From NCBI GenBank assembly GCA_028583605.1, contig CM053330.1, positions 23,524,129 through 23,588,128 of the forward strand: a stretch of 64,000 bases of DNA, given 5' to 3'. Below, piece by piece: positions 1-10,117 of this stretch. Source of the stretch: Dastarcus helophoroides (lineage: Eukaryota > Arthropoda > Insecta > Coleoptera > Bothrideridae). The notes beneath the pieces are model-generated. The model was not told the DNA's origin, searched no databases, and worked only from the letters and a program-made list of their open reading frames with translations. Position 1 is the stretch's first letter. Every line of letters begins with the position of its first letter. The translations under genes and the position numbers were made by a program.

Positions 1-804
1 AGGAGGTTCTGCGTTTCGAGAATTAAGGTTAGAATTTTCAGCAAACATTAAAGCTAGCAGGTCAGCCTTTTTCTTGGAAGTATTCGCAATATTGTGCTAT
101 CATCGAGTAAAGGTGGAGAATTTGAAGATGTAAAATTCTTTCCAATCGACTTTGCAAATCCACAAAAGGACCTGGAACCATTCGGATCAATCACTTTTTG
201 CCTCGTCAATAAACTGTTTACGAAAATTTCGTGCATTTACAAAGGTGGTCCGAGTCTCGACTGATGGATTATTTGTCCAACGACGATATGCGCGATTTTT
301 GCAAGAAACAGCCCGAGCACATTTAGTTTGCTGGAGGTAGACTTTTTTTGGTAATGGGGAATTGAGCATTCCATACCAACCAGTACATTTTCAGTGATGG
401 ATTCGGTGACTGAGGAAGGGTTGTCTAAGTTAAAGCAGACTTCTTTCCATGGGACAGATGCAAAGAAGTCTCTTAATTCTTCCCAATTTGCAGAGTTAAA
501 GTGCCAAACCCTACGGGGCTGTGTCTGAGAGGTAAAGTGGTATATGAAGCGAGCGTGCGGCTGCTACAAGTTTGTGATCGGAATTTCCAAGCGGTGATGT
601 CACAGTGATACGAATTTGGAGGATTTGTAAGGAAAAGGTGAGTAGATTAGGTTGATGGGTATCAACATCAGGAATGGATGACAAAATTTCATTGTTAGTA
701 TAACTGATCAGTACCATTCTTACATTTTTACCGGCGCAACGGTGGTTTTTACAGTTATTTAAAATGCGATTAGTTAACAAATTTATCCACGGCAGTTGCG
801 TCAA
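1..804 (-). mobile_element. Non-LTR retrotransposon (LINE) ORF2 fragment
   Basis: Three minus-strand open stretches join, across stops and frameshifts, into one reading path typical of insect LINE ORF2 proteins. The segment at about 804-511 ends like an APE-type endonuclease: IPDVDTHQPNLLTF followed by SPLGNSDHKLV, which contains the SDH catalytic triplet. The segment at 369-187 is the linker, with NRAYRRWTNNPSVETRTTF. The segment from 236 to the window edge gives KSIGKNFTSSNSPPLLDD, then in another frame KKADLLALMFAENSNL, which leads into the reverse transcriptase. Family knowledge: this order (endonuclease, linker, RT) is standard for Jockey/CR1-like elements. The copy is dead because at least two frame changes are visible. 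The element continues beyond the left edge. Confidence is high for LINE, low for the exact clade. Confidence 0.85.
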
Positions 805-957
805 CTTTTTAGTAAAGTTAAATTAAGAAATTAATCCTGTAATCCTGCGAGGGAAAAGTCTGATGTGCCATCCTAAGATAGACAATGCATCTCCACCATT
901 TTTTTCTATTTACATTTATAGTGGTGATGCCGCGTCTCAACAACCGAGTAAAAAATA

Positions 958-1325
958 GTAGTTTGTACCACGAGAGCGGATATGAGGTCCATATCACATA
1001 AGAACGAAGTTTGAGGACGACGCCGCGCCGCGCCGTAGGCTAAGTGCTTCAATCGCTGGAATGTGATGGACATTCTACTTGAGTTGTACAGCGAATTTTT
1101 CCTGGGACTGCGATGCATCAAAAACAAAAATAACATTTTAAAAAACCAATAGCTTTTCATATGACATTTAGATTTCCTTATGTTTTTTTTTACATGTTTA
1201 CTATTTGATTTCTGAAGTAATAATGTCTCGGATGTTTCAATTGACGCTTCTGGAATGTCAGCTGGGATGTAGTTTTCTGTTTCTGCACTAAAATCGCTCA
1301 TTTTAAATATTTTCTTCGATAAATA
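958..1325 (-). repeat. Dispersed repeat, copy 1, with a Crypton-like N-terminal peptide
   Basis: This stretch aligns end to end with 25,860-26,240. On the minus strand it starts with an ATG at 1301 encoding MSDFSAETENYIPADIPEAS, then ETSETLLLQKSNSKHV; the other copy starts MSAFSAESVNFISADISEAA. The pattern (acidic start, PADIPEA, LLxxKS) resembles the N-terminus of Crypton-like tyrosine-recombinase proteins of insects. That is recognition from memory, not a search. Farther along, a hairpin-forming segment repeats a GTCCATATCGCA-type word in both orientations. The frame stays open for 131 codons here but is broken in copy 2. The repeat identity is sure, the Crypton assignment tentative. Confidence 0.7.
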
Positions 1326-2540
1326 ATTGTAAAATATAGGAACATATATGTAGGTTCGTCAATTTGACGAATTTTATTTCAAAATTACTATAAAATTGGT
1401 GGGGTAACATTTTAATTAAAAATGACAGTTTATGCAATATACTAAAGTGAATGCTTAAAAAAATCATCAATCCATGATGTTCAAAGCTTTAGGATATTTT
1501 ATTTTTTCGTAAGCATTTATCTTCCGTCAAAGTCTTGGAAGCGAATTTAATATATCATTACTAGATATTCAAATTAAACCGGTTATTTATTTAAAAATCA
1601 TTTCCGTAATGTTGGTAACAGTCTACAATCATTACTAATTTAATCAGCAATTCTTCCTGAAATTGTTGCTAATAAAAAATGAAACTAATAACACCGATTA
1701 AAAACGGCACGAAAAAAGAACGGCGAATTTACACCATTTCCTAGTTTTACGTTTCCAGTAATATGTACCTACATCCAAAGACAGTGACGTATCTATTTCG
1801 CTAACTAATTAATTTACACTATCAATAATATTCCTAACAGATGATTAATACCAGTGACGTGGCCTTCACAAATAGGTAATCTGATGAAAGAAACATCAAT
1901 GTGTTTTTTTGTGGCATCGAATTGTGGCCAAAAAATAAAAATTGTAAATTTAAATTGAAAATTTTGAGCCTACAGTCGAGAATTCGAAAGATTAATGTAC
2001 TCGAAATTTATTTTAAAAAATTTAATTTTAATATTTCAAGTGAAAAAAAGGTTCCAATTTCAACTCATATGTATAAATAACGCATTCCCATCTATTAGAC
2101 AAGTGACCAAGTTTCCAACGTTTCCTCCTGTCAATTTATTACTTCAATATCTGTCAAAAATTGATGTCATCGCAGAAAATAAATTTCCGAATCTTGTAAT
2201 TCTCTGGAATGTTCTAGTATATATAAGTATGATGATGGGCTAATGGAATAACTCATATGAAGGTGTTTATTCCAAACTTCTCTAGAAAACGAATATTCGG
2301 TAACGGGTGACCCAAATAAACACGAGTCACCTAAAGTTGATTAGAATTTCGACGATATTTCAAATAAGTTTTCCCATGGTTAATAAAAAGTACTAAAATC
2401 CGCAGTTTGTTCTAGCAGCATTGTTCTATATATTCAAAATTTGCACATACCAGCAAAATTATTTCACTTGAACTAAATACTAAAAGTAAACAAGTGTAAC
2501 TTATGATCCTTAAACGGAAGATTTTGAAATAATGAAAAAC
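1326..2540. other. No gene seen; probable intron or 3' flank of the 2.5-kb gene
   Basis: AT-rich sequence without a coding frame I can defend, next to the donor-like end of the minus-strand gene. A plus-strand frame at 1995-2243 has no recognisable motif and ordinary AT-rich composition, so I treat it as chance. Confidence 0.5.
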
Positions 2541-3683
2541 TTACGGTTGATTGGCAAGATCTTGACAGTGAGGGTCACAAGCGATGCTTAATTTCCTCCT
2601 ATTCCTGGCCCAAGCCTCCCTTTGCTTCAATAGTTTCTTTTCGGCACTTTTATTACCCAAGTGCTTCTTTAACAATTTCTGCCAGTGATTAGAAAAGCTC
2701 GAACTGTCCTCGCTCTCCGAACAACTCGAAGCCGACCCGACACTATTTTTCCGACTGTTGAAAATCGAAGTTTCGCTGGATTTCCTACTATCCGAGATGC
2801 TGCTCTTTCTGCTCTCTGGAGTCGAAGGACTCGTAATACTAGATTTTCTACTAGCGAACCCCGACGAGGATGATTTACGTTCAATTAAACTACTTTTCCT
2901 ACTATCTGTCGGAGATGAAATTTCGACGGTCGAATGCCTTCTAGTCGGAAGCGGAATCTCCGATATGCTTACGTCGTTTTGCTGCTTCAACCACCGGATC
3001 AAATGCTCGTTTCTTTCATTTTCGATGGAATCCACCGAAAATTTTGGAATATCACTACAATTTTCGTACAGTTTCTCCCTCCTAGGGACATAACTCAACT
3101 TCCTGGTTCTTGCAGATGTTATCTCCACTTCATCATCAGGTATTTGCTCAATCGCATTTACTATATCACCATCTAAAGCATCCCTACTGTATTTGCAGTA
3201 TTTTTTTAATAACCTTAGCACTAATTCATCTTTTTCTTTGGATAAGAAATCAGTCTTCTTCTCTTCTTTCTTCTCGCCATCCGACTTCAATAAGTTACTA
3301 ATAAATAAATCACTGTCTTTATTAATAGTTCTTAATTCCGGCATGGAAGGTCTTCTCTTCGACTCCACCACTTTATCCTCCGGTATCTGCCCCAAGCTAC
3401 ATTTCCTTTCTACACCTAAACTATCAGTCTGTTTTATCACATTTTCGTTCCCGGTAAACGCTATCTCCTGCTCCAACATCAACCGCTTGTGCTTATCGGT
3501 CACCTCGGTAAAACCGTTTTCCTCCAAAATCAGCTCCTTGTTTGCCACCTTTTGTAAAAAGTCCGATACCAAACTGAGATGGGCCTGCGTAAGTACCCCA
3601 TGCAATCTAATCGATGATAGTTGTAGCGGTATCCATTTGTTGTCTTTGAGGCACCACACCACCCCAGACCCAGAAGTCACCAT
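2541..3683 (-). CDS. Unrecognised Ser/Lys-rich protein, first coding exon or complete ORF
   Basis: A 380-codon ATG-started frame on the minus strand, by far the longest non-repetitive frame in the window, with higher GC and balanced codon use. I do not recognise the family. The N-terminal 60 residues look folded (MVTSGSGVVWCLKDNKWIPL, then a Leu-rich helix-like stretch). Residues about 75-250 are charged and carry two or three similar segments (DELVLRLLKKY and NEHLIRWLKQQ), each preceding Pro/Asp-rich linkers. Residues about 255-330 are serine-rich with many R-K-S-S or R-R-x-S words, which fit basophilic kinase sites. The C-terminus is basic (KLLKKHLGNKSAEKKLLKQR). Oddity: the frame ends CC|GTAAGT, so the TAA stop lies inside a consensus splice donor at 2544. 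It is either the 3' end or, more likely, an exon in phase 2 whose partners lie beyond the left edge. No signal peptide or membrane segment seen. Confidence 0.75.
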   Translation of the reverse strand: MVTSGSGVVWCLKDNKWIPLQLSSIRLHGVLTQAHLSLVSDFLQKVANKELILEENGFTEVTDKHKRLMLEQEIAFTGNENVIKQTDSLGVERKCSLGQIPEDKVVESKRRPSMPELRTINKDSDLFISNLLKSDGEKKEEKKTDFLSKEKDELVLRLLKKYCKYSRDALDGDIVNAIEQIPDDEVEITSARTRKLSYVPRREKLYENCSDIPKFSVDSIENERNEHLIRWLKQQNDVSISEIPLPTRRHSTVEISSPTDSRKSSLIERKSSSSGFASRKSSITSPSTPESRKSSISDSRKSSETSIFNSRKNSVGSASSCSESEDSSSFSNHWQKLLKKHLGNKSAEKKLLKQREAWARNRRKLSIACDPHCQDLANQP

Positions 3684-3860
3684 TCTTCCGATTTCTTCAT
3701 GAATAATGTTCTAGCGCGCTACAAAACAAACTATAATCAGCTTCGCGACGGCAATTCGCCATAAAATCGGCGTCTATACTGTGATTGTGATTGCGCAATG
3801 GCGTTTACATAAAACAACAGCCGGCCGCCGTACGTCTAATTATGAAATGCAAAATACAAG
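3684..3860 (-). promoter_or_regulatory. Probable 5' UTR/promoter flank of the 2.5-kb gene
   Basis: Just upstream of the ATG at 3683 the sequence becomes richer in CpG (GCTTCGCGACG, GCCGGCCGCCG), unlike the surrounding AT-rich DNA. That fits an unmethylated or recently functional promoter region. I see no clear TATA box or initiator, so the transcription start is not placed. Confidence 0.35.
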
Positions 3861-4066
3861 TCGTTAGTTATATATTTTCAGAAAAAAAGCTGTGGCGTAT
3901 GGTAATTCGACATTCTTAAATAGGGCGCCAAGGTCATACGATTATGATTATTTTTATCTTATGAGCAGTAATAATTCGAAAGATTTAATCAAATCCCTCT
4001 CGGGGAATGCATTCAGACCTCGTTCTAAATCATTAATCTTATTTTCGGCATTATTTTTTTAACATT

Positions 4067-4330
4067 TCACTCGCAAAGGCTCATCGCGAGGTCACTGCAA
4101 AAAGGACGTGGATGAGATGAACTGGCATTCAAACTGCCGGGGTCGCTCACAATTTCGGAGAAAATTCCACTCGACAATGAATTCCAAAGTTTAGAACTTC
4201 CATAGAAGAAAAACTCTCCATAGATAGAAGTTTTCAGTGTTAAAATGAACTGCACAGGAATTTGTTGTCTCTCAGGACGCTGACTGTCTTAACAATGTTG
4301 TCCTTGAAAGGATCATAGCCACTACAGCAA
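4067..4330 (-). mobile_element. LINE 3'-terminal fragment (end of ORF2)
   Basis: The minus strand encodes TSIYGEFFFYGSSKLWNSLSSGIF. This matches the C-terminal signature of insect non-LTR reverse transcriptases (Y..SFF.RTS.LWNSLP..IF), here with changed residues. An upstream in-register stretch (about 4330-4256) reads as more of the same tail. The same signature occurs at 19,701-19,907. Truncated, non-functional copy. Confidence 0.7.
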
Positions 4331-5250
4331 ACATCTTCCATGAAATGAAGTTAGTAGCATATATTAACAAACAACCAACAATTAGCAAAACTATAGTAAC
4401 TATAGTAAGTCAAGAATAAGTTACCTATGCAATAGGAGTCAAGACCGGTTGAAATATCCAACGGGCACCAAACAACAGGTTTAAATCGACTCGTCTATGA
4501 TTGTTGGAGAAGAAACCCCCAATAATTAGAGAGGAGTGTGTGAGGGGCAAAACTAATCCAAGTCAATAATTATTTATTGTTTTGCGTCAGTAGAGTGTTT
4601 CTTCTAATAATTATATATTTATTTCAATAATACAGATCAAGGAACCAAAATGAAATCATGAAATTTTCATACCACCTCAATGCACGAATGACTCATTGTC
4701 TGATCTGAATTGCATAACGATTTTCAATTATTGTGCTGTGCAACTGACCATCCGGCGACTCACTTGTGGTCAATTTTGTTGCATATACTAATGATTTAAG
4801 CTAACCCAAAGGTAATAATCCAAGGGATTCAAATCTTGATGGTCCATTTTGAAAACTTCCGACACCGTGGGAAACAATTGTTAAGATAATCGATAACAAC
4901 ACGACTAAAATGAGCAAATGCGTCATCATGCTGAAAATATTATACTTGTTTTGACTAATTAAATCAATGGAACATTGTCTAGTAAATCTATGAAATTATT
5001 ATCAAACAATAAGATTTTTAAAGTTTTAATAAACCAATTTTTTAAGAAGGTTAAAAGGGACTCCGGAGAGAGCAACCGTTAGTCATGGGTGGCAGTAATG
5101 AGAAGTTTTACTCTAGTTACATATTTTATTTTGAATTTGACAATCTGGGCCACCAATCCAATGATTATTTAGTTTAAACTGACATAATTTGTATTATTAT
5201 TTTATAGTGCATTGGATCAACTGACGGATTCCATGTAGTAACAAATGACT
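4331..5250. other. No gene seen
   Basis: AT-rich sequence with no frame, array unit or terminal repeat that I can support. Confidence 0.4.
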
Positions 5251-5365
5251 TGAAATACAAATATTATCCCCTAAAACCAAGAAAGATTAAAAAAACACAA
5301 CAAAGGTTGCTCTTTCTTGTGTTTTTTAATCATTCTTAGTTTCAGGGGACAAGATTTGTATTTCA
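5251..5365. repeat. 115-bp hairpin (inverted repeat, about 50-bp arms)
   Basis: The left arm starts TGAAATACAAATATTATCCC. The reverse complement of the right arm starts TGAAATACAAATCTTGTCCC and stays parallel for about 50 bp with some 8 differences. The loop is about 15 bp. It could be a small fold-back MITE or, less likely, a small-RNA hairpin. No flanking target duplication is evident. Confidence 0.75.
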
Positions 5366-7539
5366 ATTTTTGAAGATAACCAAGAACCAGTCCGTTCCAC
5401 CAAAACAATTATGACCTAAATTTACAGGAAAAAAAGTAAATCAAAAATATATGAATATTTATTTTCAAAAATACAAATTACCATAAGCTATTATTACTTT
5501 GAGTTTTTTGGTTAAATGTTAAGTGTCGTTGAATTCTCGCCCACTTATTTTTCAAGACTGTATAGCAAATGTGCATACATTGAAAGCAATTATTACAATT
5601 GCGATGCATAACGCATACAATTCTCATTGTTTCTAAAAGGCGTTGGCTTCGATGGAGGACGTAAACTACGTTTCAAGGTTAGTCGTTTTCTTTGCCAATT
5701 GCCGCTTTTTATTTTCACTCTTAATGTTACAAATCCCCGTTTCAATGAACAGCCAGATAAATGCACACTGAGTTCGATTGCATCATTTTTGAAATTTCTG
5801 TAAACCTAAATTTTCATATCCATTTTAAATGGCTAGAAAATTTAAAATGTGTACTCTAATGCAGATTCTAAGAGATTAGTTCAAATGTATAAAAAAAGTC
5901 CCCAGATGCCGCCATGTTGACGAATTTCAATTCCAATCCACTTCGTCATTTTTATTTCTAAACTTTTCTGAGGTTTTAGTTATATTATTGGTCGATGTTC
6001 GGATAATTACAAGCACACCATAAACGTTTCATAAGAACCCAACCTAACCTCAAGGATGGATACAGTTTTCTAGTTTTCTAGGGGGAGAAGGGGGGTCAGC
6101 ACAAAGTCCTAAAGAGGAAGAAATGCTCTCAAAATCTTTGTAAGATTCTTGTTTTTTGTATGGCTAGCGTAGAGTGTCTGCGAGGCGCACATACAGGCAA
6201 TACTCTTTTCTATTCCTTTCTGGGAAGAGAAATACTTCTTGAACGCAAGCGACTGATCGGTGACTTATCTCTTTTATCACAGGAAAAGTATTCGCCCAAT
6301 TCCTCCAAAAGTAGCTATCTACAGCAAAACAATAAGACAATCGGAAGCTAATAATTCTTGTACAGTTCATCTAGGCATAGATGACTTCTGCCTATAGACT
6401 CGTTTTTTCTAGTCTTTAAAGTCGCCAAGCATGATTTCTTCCTAACGGTACATCCTGTCCGCCTTAAGTCGGCTATTTATCGCCACTTTTATTAATTTCC
6501 GCCAGGAAAAATGTGGAAACCATCGGTTCTTCTTTACTAATGCATTGTACTCAAAAATAAAACATTGTCAAAAACAATTATTAAAATGTTTAAAACATCT
6601 TAAATGTTATTTAATCATCAAAAATCGTTAAACATTTGGTAATTTCTTCCTTGGAAAAACCTCTTTTTAATAATAAGTATTGAAACAATGTCAAATGAAA
6701 CAATTATCCATATTTATCCACGTGCGCCTCCTATCTGGTCGCATGCACGCGTAATTTGAGTTCGAGACCAACGACCTAAAAGTGACCAATCCGCTTGATG
6801 GCTATTTAATAAGTTCGATGTAAAAAAAAACGACTGAACGCTTTTTCCCGCCGATTATTACAAATGCCCCCATTGTGTCTAATTACAAAATACCGTTGTA
6901 CATTCTAGACGTTAGACCAGTTGCTCGAGAAGATTTGTACTTATATGGCATTTTTCTTCGGAACTATTACATCGACGATTGGACTAGATTGCCATTTGGT
7001 ACTAAAAAAAACCGAGAATGTTATTTTCCCAGAGATACGTACTAACGTCAACTTCGACAATTCGTAATAAGTATATAGTTCGAAAATTTTCGAAGCAAAA
7101 ATTAATTAAAAAGCAAATGTTGCGATAGTAAGCATTTATGTGTATATATATTTGAAATCAGCAGCAAATAGTAGATGTTTTGATCAAATCAAGGTGAATG
7201 TCACTGACTTGCCACATCAATTTCTTAAATTTAACCTAGAAAATTGTTCCACCTTGGGTAATAGGAAATATTGGGCAATTTTAAAACAACGACCATAATG
7301 AATGAAACTTTTTCATCACAGACATTAAAGGAGACGTTTCCTATTTTATGCTCGATTGATTATTAGAGATAATAAACACATCTAATTTTAGTCATTTTTT
7401 GAAATAATCTAAATATTGCCTTTAATTATAGATTTTCAGTTCGGAAGTGGAATCTTCTTGGGCATTAAAGCGAGTAATATGCTATTTAACAATCTTTTAA
7501 TTTGCCTTGCACACGTGAATTGGCTGTATTGTTGCAAAT
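5366..7539. other. No gene seen
   Basis: Mixed unique AT-rich DNA. Plus and minus frames of 60-70 codons overlap at about 6160-6370, but neither shows a known motif. An A+T-poorer patch near 6720-6790 has no recognisable function. Confidence 0.4.
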
Positions 7540-8830
7540 TAGGAATGTAACGAATGTTGGTTTTCCCACATTCGCGAATGCGAATGCGAATTTTAATTTC
7601 AAACATTCGCGAATGCGAATGCAAATGTTTGCTTTTTCACCAGCACTTGAAGAATTTTGTCACAAAAATCCCCAACTCGCAATTTCCAGAATAAATCAAA
7701 TTTGGAGAGTAAACCCAATTTCTAAAAATATTTGTCTCGCAATCTTTATTTTCATTTAAATTTGACATAATCTCCAAATTTATATATTTTTCTCTAAATT
7801 TCGTTAAAATATTATTCTCAAAATGTTTATTTTTTTTTTATTTTAATCCAATTTTAGAAAAATAAACGAATTTTGGGAAAAACTCGAATTTTGCATGAAA
7901 AGCTCAATTTTAAGTATAAAATTCCAGAAACATAAGACATTTAGTCGAAACTTCGAGAATATAACGAATTTTGACAAACAAGTTCAAATTTCCGGATATT
8001 TCAAATTTCGAGAAAAAGGTCGAAATTTCTATAAAATATTCAAAATTTCCAATACAGTCCAATTTTGAGAGGACAAAAATAAAATGTTGAGTATAAGGCC
8101 GTAATTTAGAAGACGAATTATACATAATAAAAAAAAGTTTTGGGATAGTCGGCATTTTCAGGAAATCAAATTTAAAATAAAAACCTGCTCTTTGGAAAAT
8201 TAAAAATATCCAAAAAGACGATTTTTGAGGTAAACATCGAATGTTTCGAAAATCAAAACAAATTTTGAAAAAAAAATCAAAATTTCGATGAAAAGATCTA
8301 CATTTTGAAAAAAATATCCCAATATTTATTTTTAACGACTGCCTAAGTGAAGGACAAGTTCCTCCCCCCCTGCCCCACTGTGACATTAAAAAATATCCAC
8401 TGCTGAGATAAACGTCGAAACAAGTTGGAATTTGAATTTTCTGGATTTTTTTATAGTTTTATAAGAATTAAACATTTTTAAAAAATATTTTTCAAAATTT
8501 CCAGATAAATACTATTCTAAAAATTAGTTTACTTTTTTATCAAAAGGTCTACCAAATGTCGAGAAAATGGCCAAGTCTGATAAAATTTGCAAAAAGGTGA
8601 ATAAAATAAAACTAACTTTTCAGAAAAAGTCGAACTTTGGGAAATGACGAAATTTAAAAAAAAACGACAAATTTAGAGTTAAAGTCCGACATTTTGAGTA
8701 AGACGGATTTTAATAAAAGAAGTCGAACTTTAGAATAAATTCGAAATTTCAAAAGAAAAAAAAATTTTGTGGAAAAAACTGGATCTTGAGAAAAAAGCCG
8801 AATTTTCGAAAAAATGGCTGCATCAAACTT
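7540..8830 (-). mobile_element. Truncated copy of the 39.9-42.6-kb hAT-like element (terminus plus array)
   Basis: It starts TAGGAATGTAACGAATGTTGG, matching the inverted right end of the 39,899-42,561 element (TAGGGATGTAACGAATGTTGG). It then stays colinear with that element for about 1.2 kb: clustered ATTCGCGAATGCG words, a stretch CGCAATTTCCAGAATAAATC, the AAATTTCGA array, and an anchor GAAGGACAAGTTCC followed by a C-run and CCCACTGTGAC. Homology stops near 8830 and no second terminus is found, so the copy is truncated or broken. It carries no coding sequence. Confidence 0.85.
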
Positions 8831-9803
8831 TGGCACTGTGGTTCATCAATAATGCACTCAATTGTCTCTGTGATTTCTGAATAACGCCCTCCATAGAAGT
8901 AATAGATCTTGGTTATATAAACTTGGAGAGGAATGAATCAAATCTCCTTAACATACCATTTACTACATCCAAAGGAAAACCATGATAAATGATAACATTT
9001 TTATGTCAGTTAATTTATCTGTTTAAAGCAAGATATAAAACGAGTATTGACTAGTAAATGACCGAAAGTACCGATTGTGTTTAATATGTAATTTAATTTC
9101 CTTTGAATAAGCACGCCAAATCATTGAATTTTAAAATGAATTGTACGGAAATGAAATCAAAATAGTTCTAAAAATTTATCATCCAATCACACTTAATATA
9201 ATGTTAATAAGAACACGACAAACGTTATTGTTATATTTGTGCAAAAAAGAACATTTGTCACGTACAATGTTTTATTTTTATTATCGTGCAATCACCAAAA
9301 TATGTACGTACAATATGTTCCTGTATGTATGTGTTAATAACAAGCCAACATAAATAAACATTAAAATATTTTGTATACACAGTAAAAACAGATTTACTCT
9401 ACTAGTGCAAAACTTGCACTAGTTCAGTTAGGGAAATGTGTATACACAGGGCGATTCACCTAAAAACATGACCCTTATGTGAATGAACTGTAACACAACA
9501 TACAAGTTCATGAATGGGGGGAAGGGATAATAAGTTATAATACGACAGATCACATATGCAGAAATAACATCAAAAATTTTAGCCAGAGTTCCTCAATCTA
9601 GGATTCAAGCTTGGTTGCAAAATGAAGAAAGACAATTTCAACATCTTTTAGTATAATTTTAATCTTTTTCACAACAAATGTCAACTTAATTCGGTAACAT
9701 TTCAAAATAAATATAAGGGATGTCCAAAGTTAAAATTTACTACTTTTTTGAATGTAGACATCAACTTGCGCGTTATCGGTTCGAAGATTAATACTTCGTG
9801 AAT
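8831..9803. other. No gene; possible lone transposon terminus near 9447
   Basis: Mostly unique AT-rich DNA. At about 9447 the word ACAGGGCGATTCACCTAAAA resembles the start of the Tc1 relic at 22.9 kb (AGGGTAGTTCACCTAAAA). It may be an orphan inverted-repeat end of a related Tc1/mariner element. I found no matching opposite end. Confidence 0.35.
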
Positions 9804-10117
9804 TGTAACCACTTTATTTCCAAACTGATTCCGGAACACTATAATTCAATTAACTAACTGACCAACTGACTAATTAACCCACTAACACCGTTTAATTAAG
9901 TTGATAATTCACTGTTTAACTAACTGACTGAGTCAAAGACGACCGCGTATATTTATAGGTGCCGTTGCTGTTTCTAGAACGGACGTACAGAAAAGTCTTA
10001 TCGCTTACGGAAACATCTAGAGCCCTTATGTGTATAATTCATTATCGCGGCCCCTTCCCATGATCAAATTTTTCTAGAAAATTCCTTACTAAAATTTTAT
10101 AACTACATTTTGTTACA
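9804..10117 (-). mobile_element. LTR-like segment (possible solo LTR)
   Basis: On the minus strand the 314-bp segment begins TGTAACAAAATG and ends GGTTACA, with TG...CA and short inverted ends as in insect gypsy/BEL LTRs. In that direction there is a TATA-like CACCTATAAATATACGCGG, then a run of GTCAGTTAGTTAA-type repeats, then AATAAA about 20 bp before the end. This order fits U3-R-U5. Flanking 5-mers do not match, and no retroviral-type coding region is adjacent, so this is an inference. Confidence 0.45.

Noticed and set aside
511..804. Independent small gene on the minus strand
   Set aside because: Its SPLGNSDH segment and the following NRAYRRW linker identify it as part of a LINE ORF2.
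5251..5365. microRNA precursor
   Set aside because: Arms of 50 bp with few bulges and a flanking AT-rich setting fit a fold-back MITE better; no conserved mature sequence recognised.
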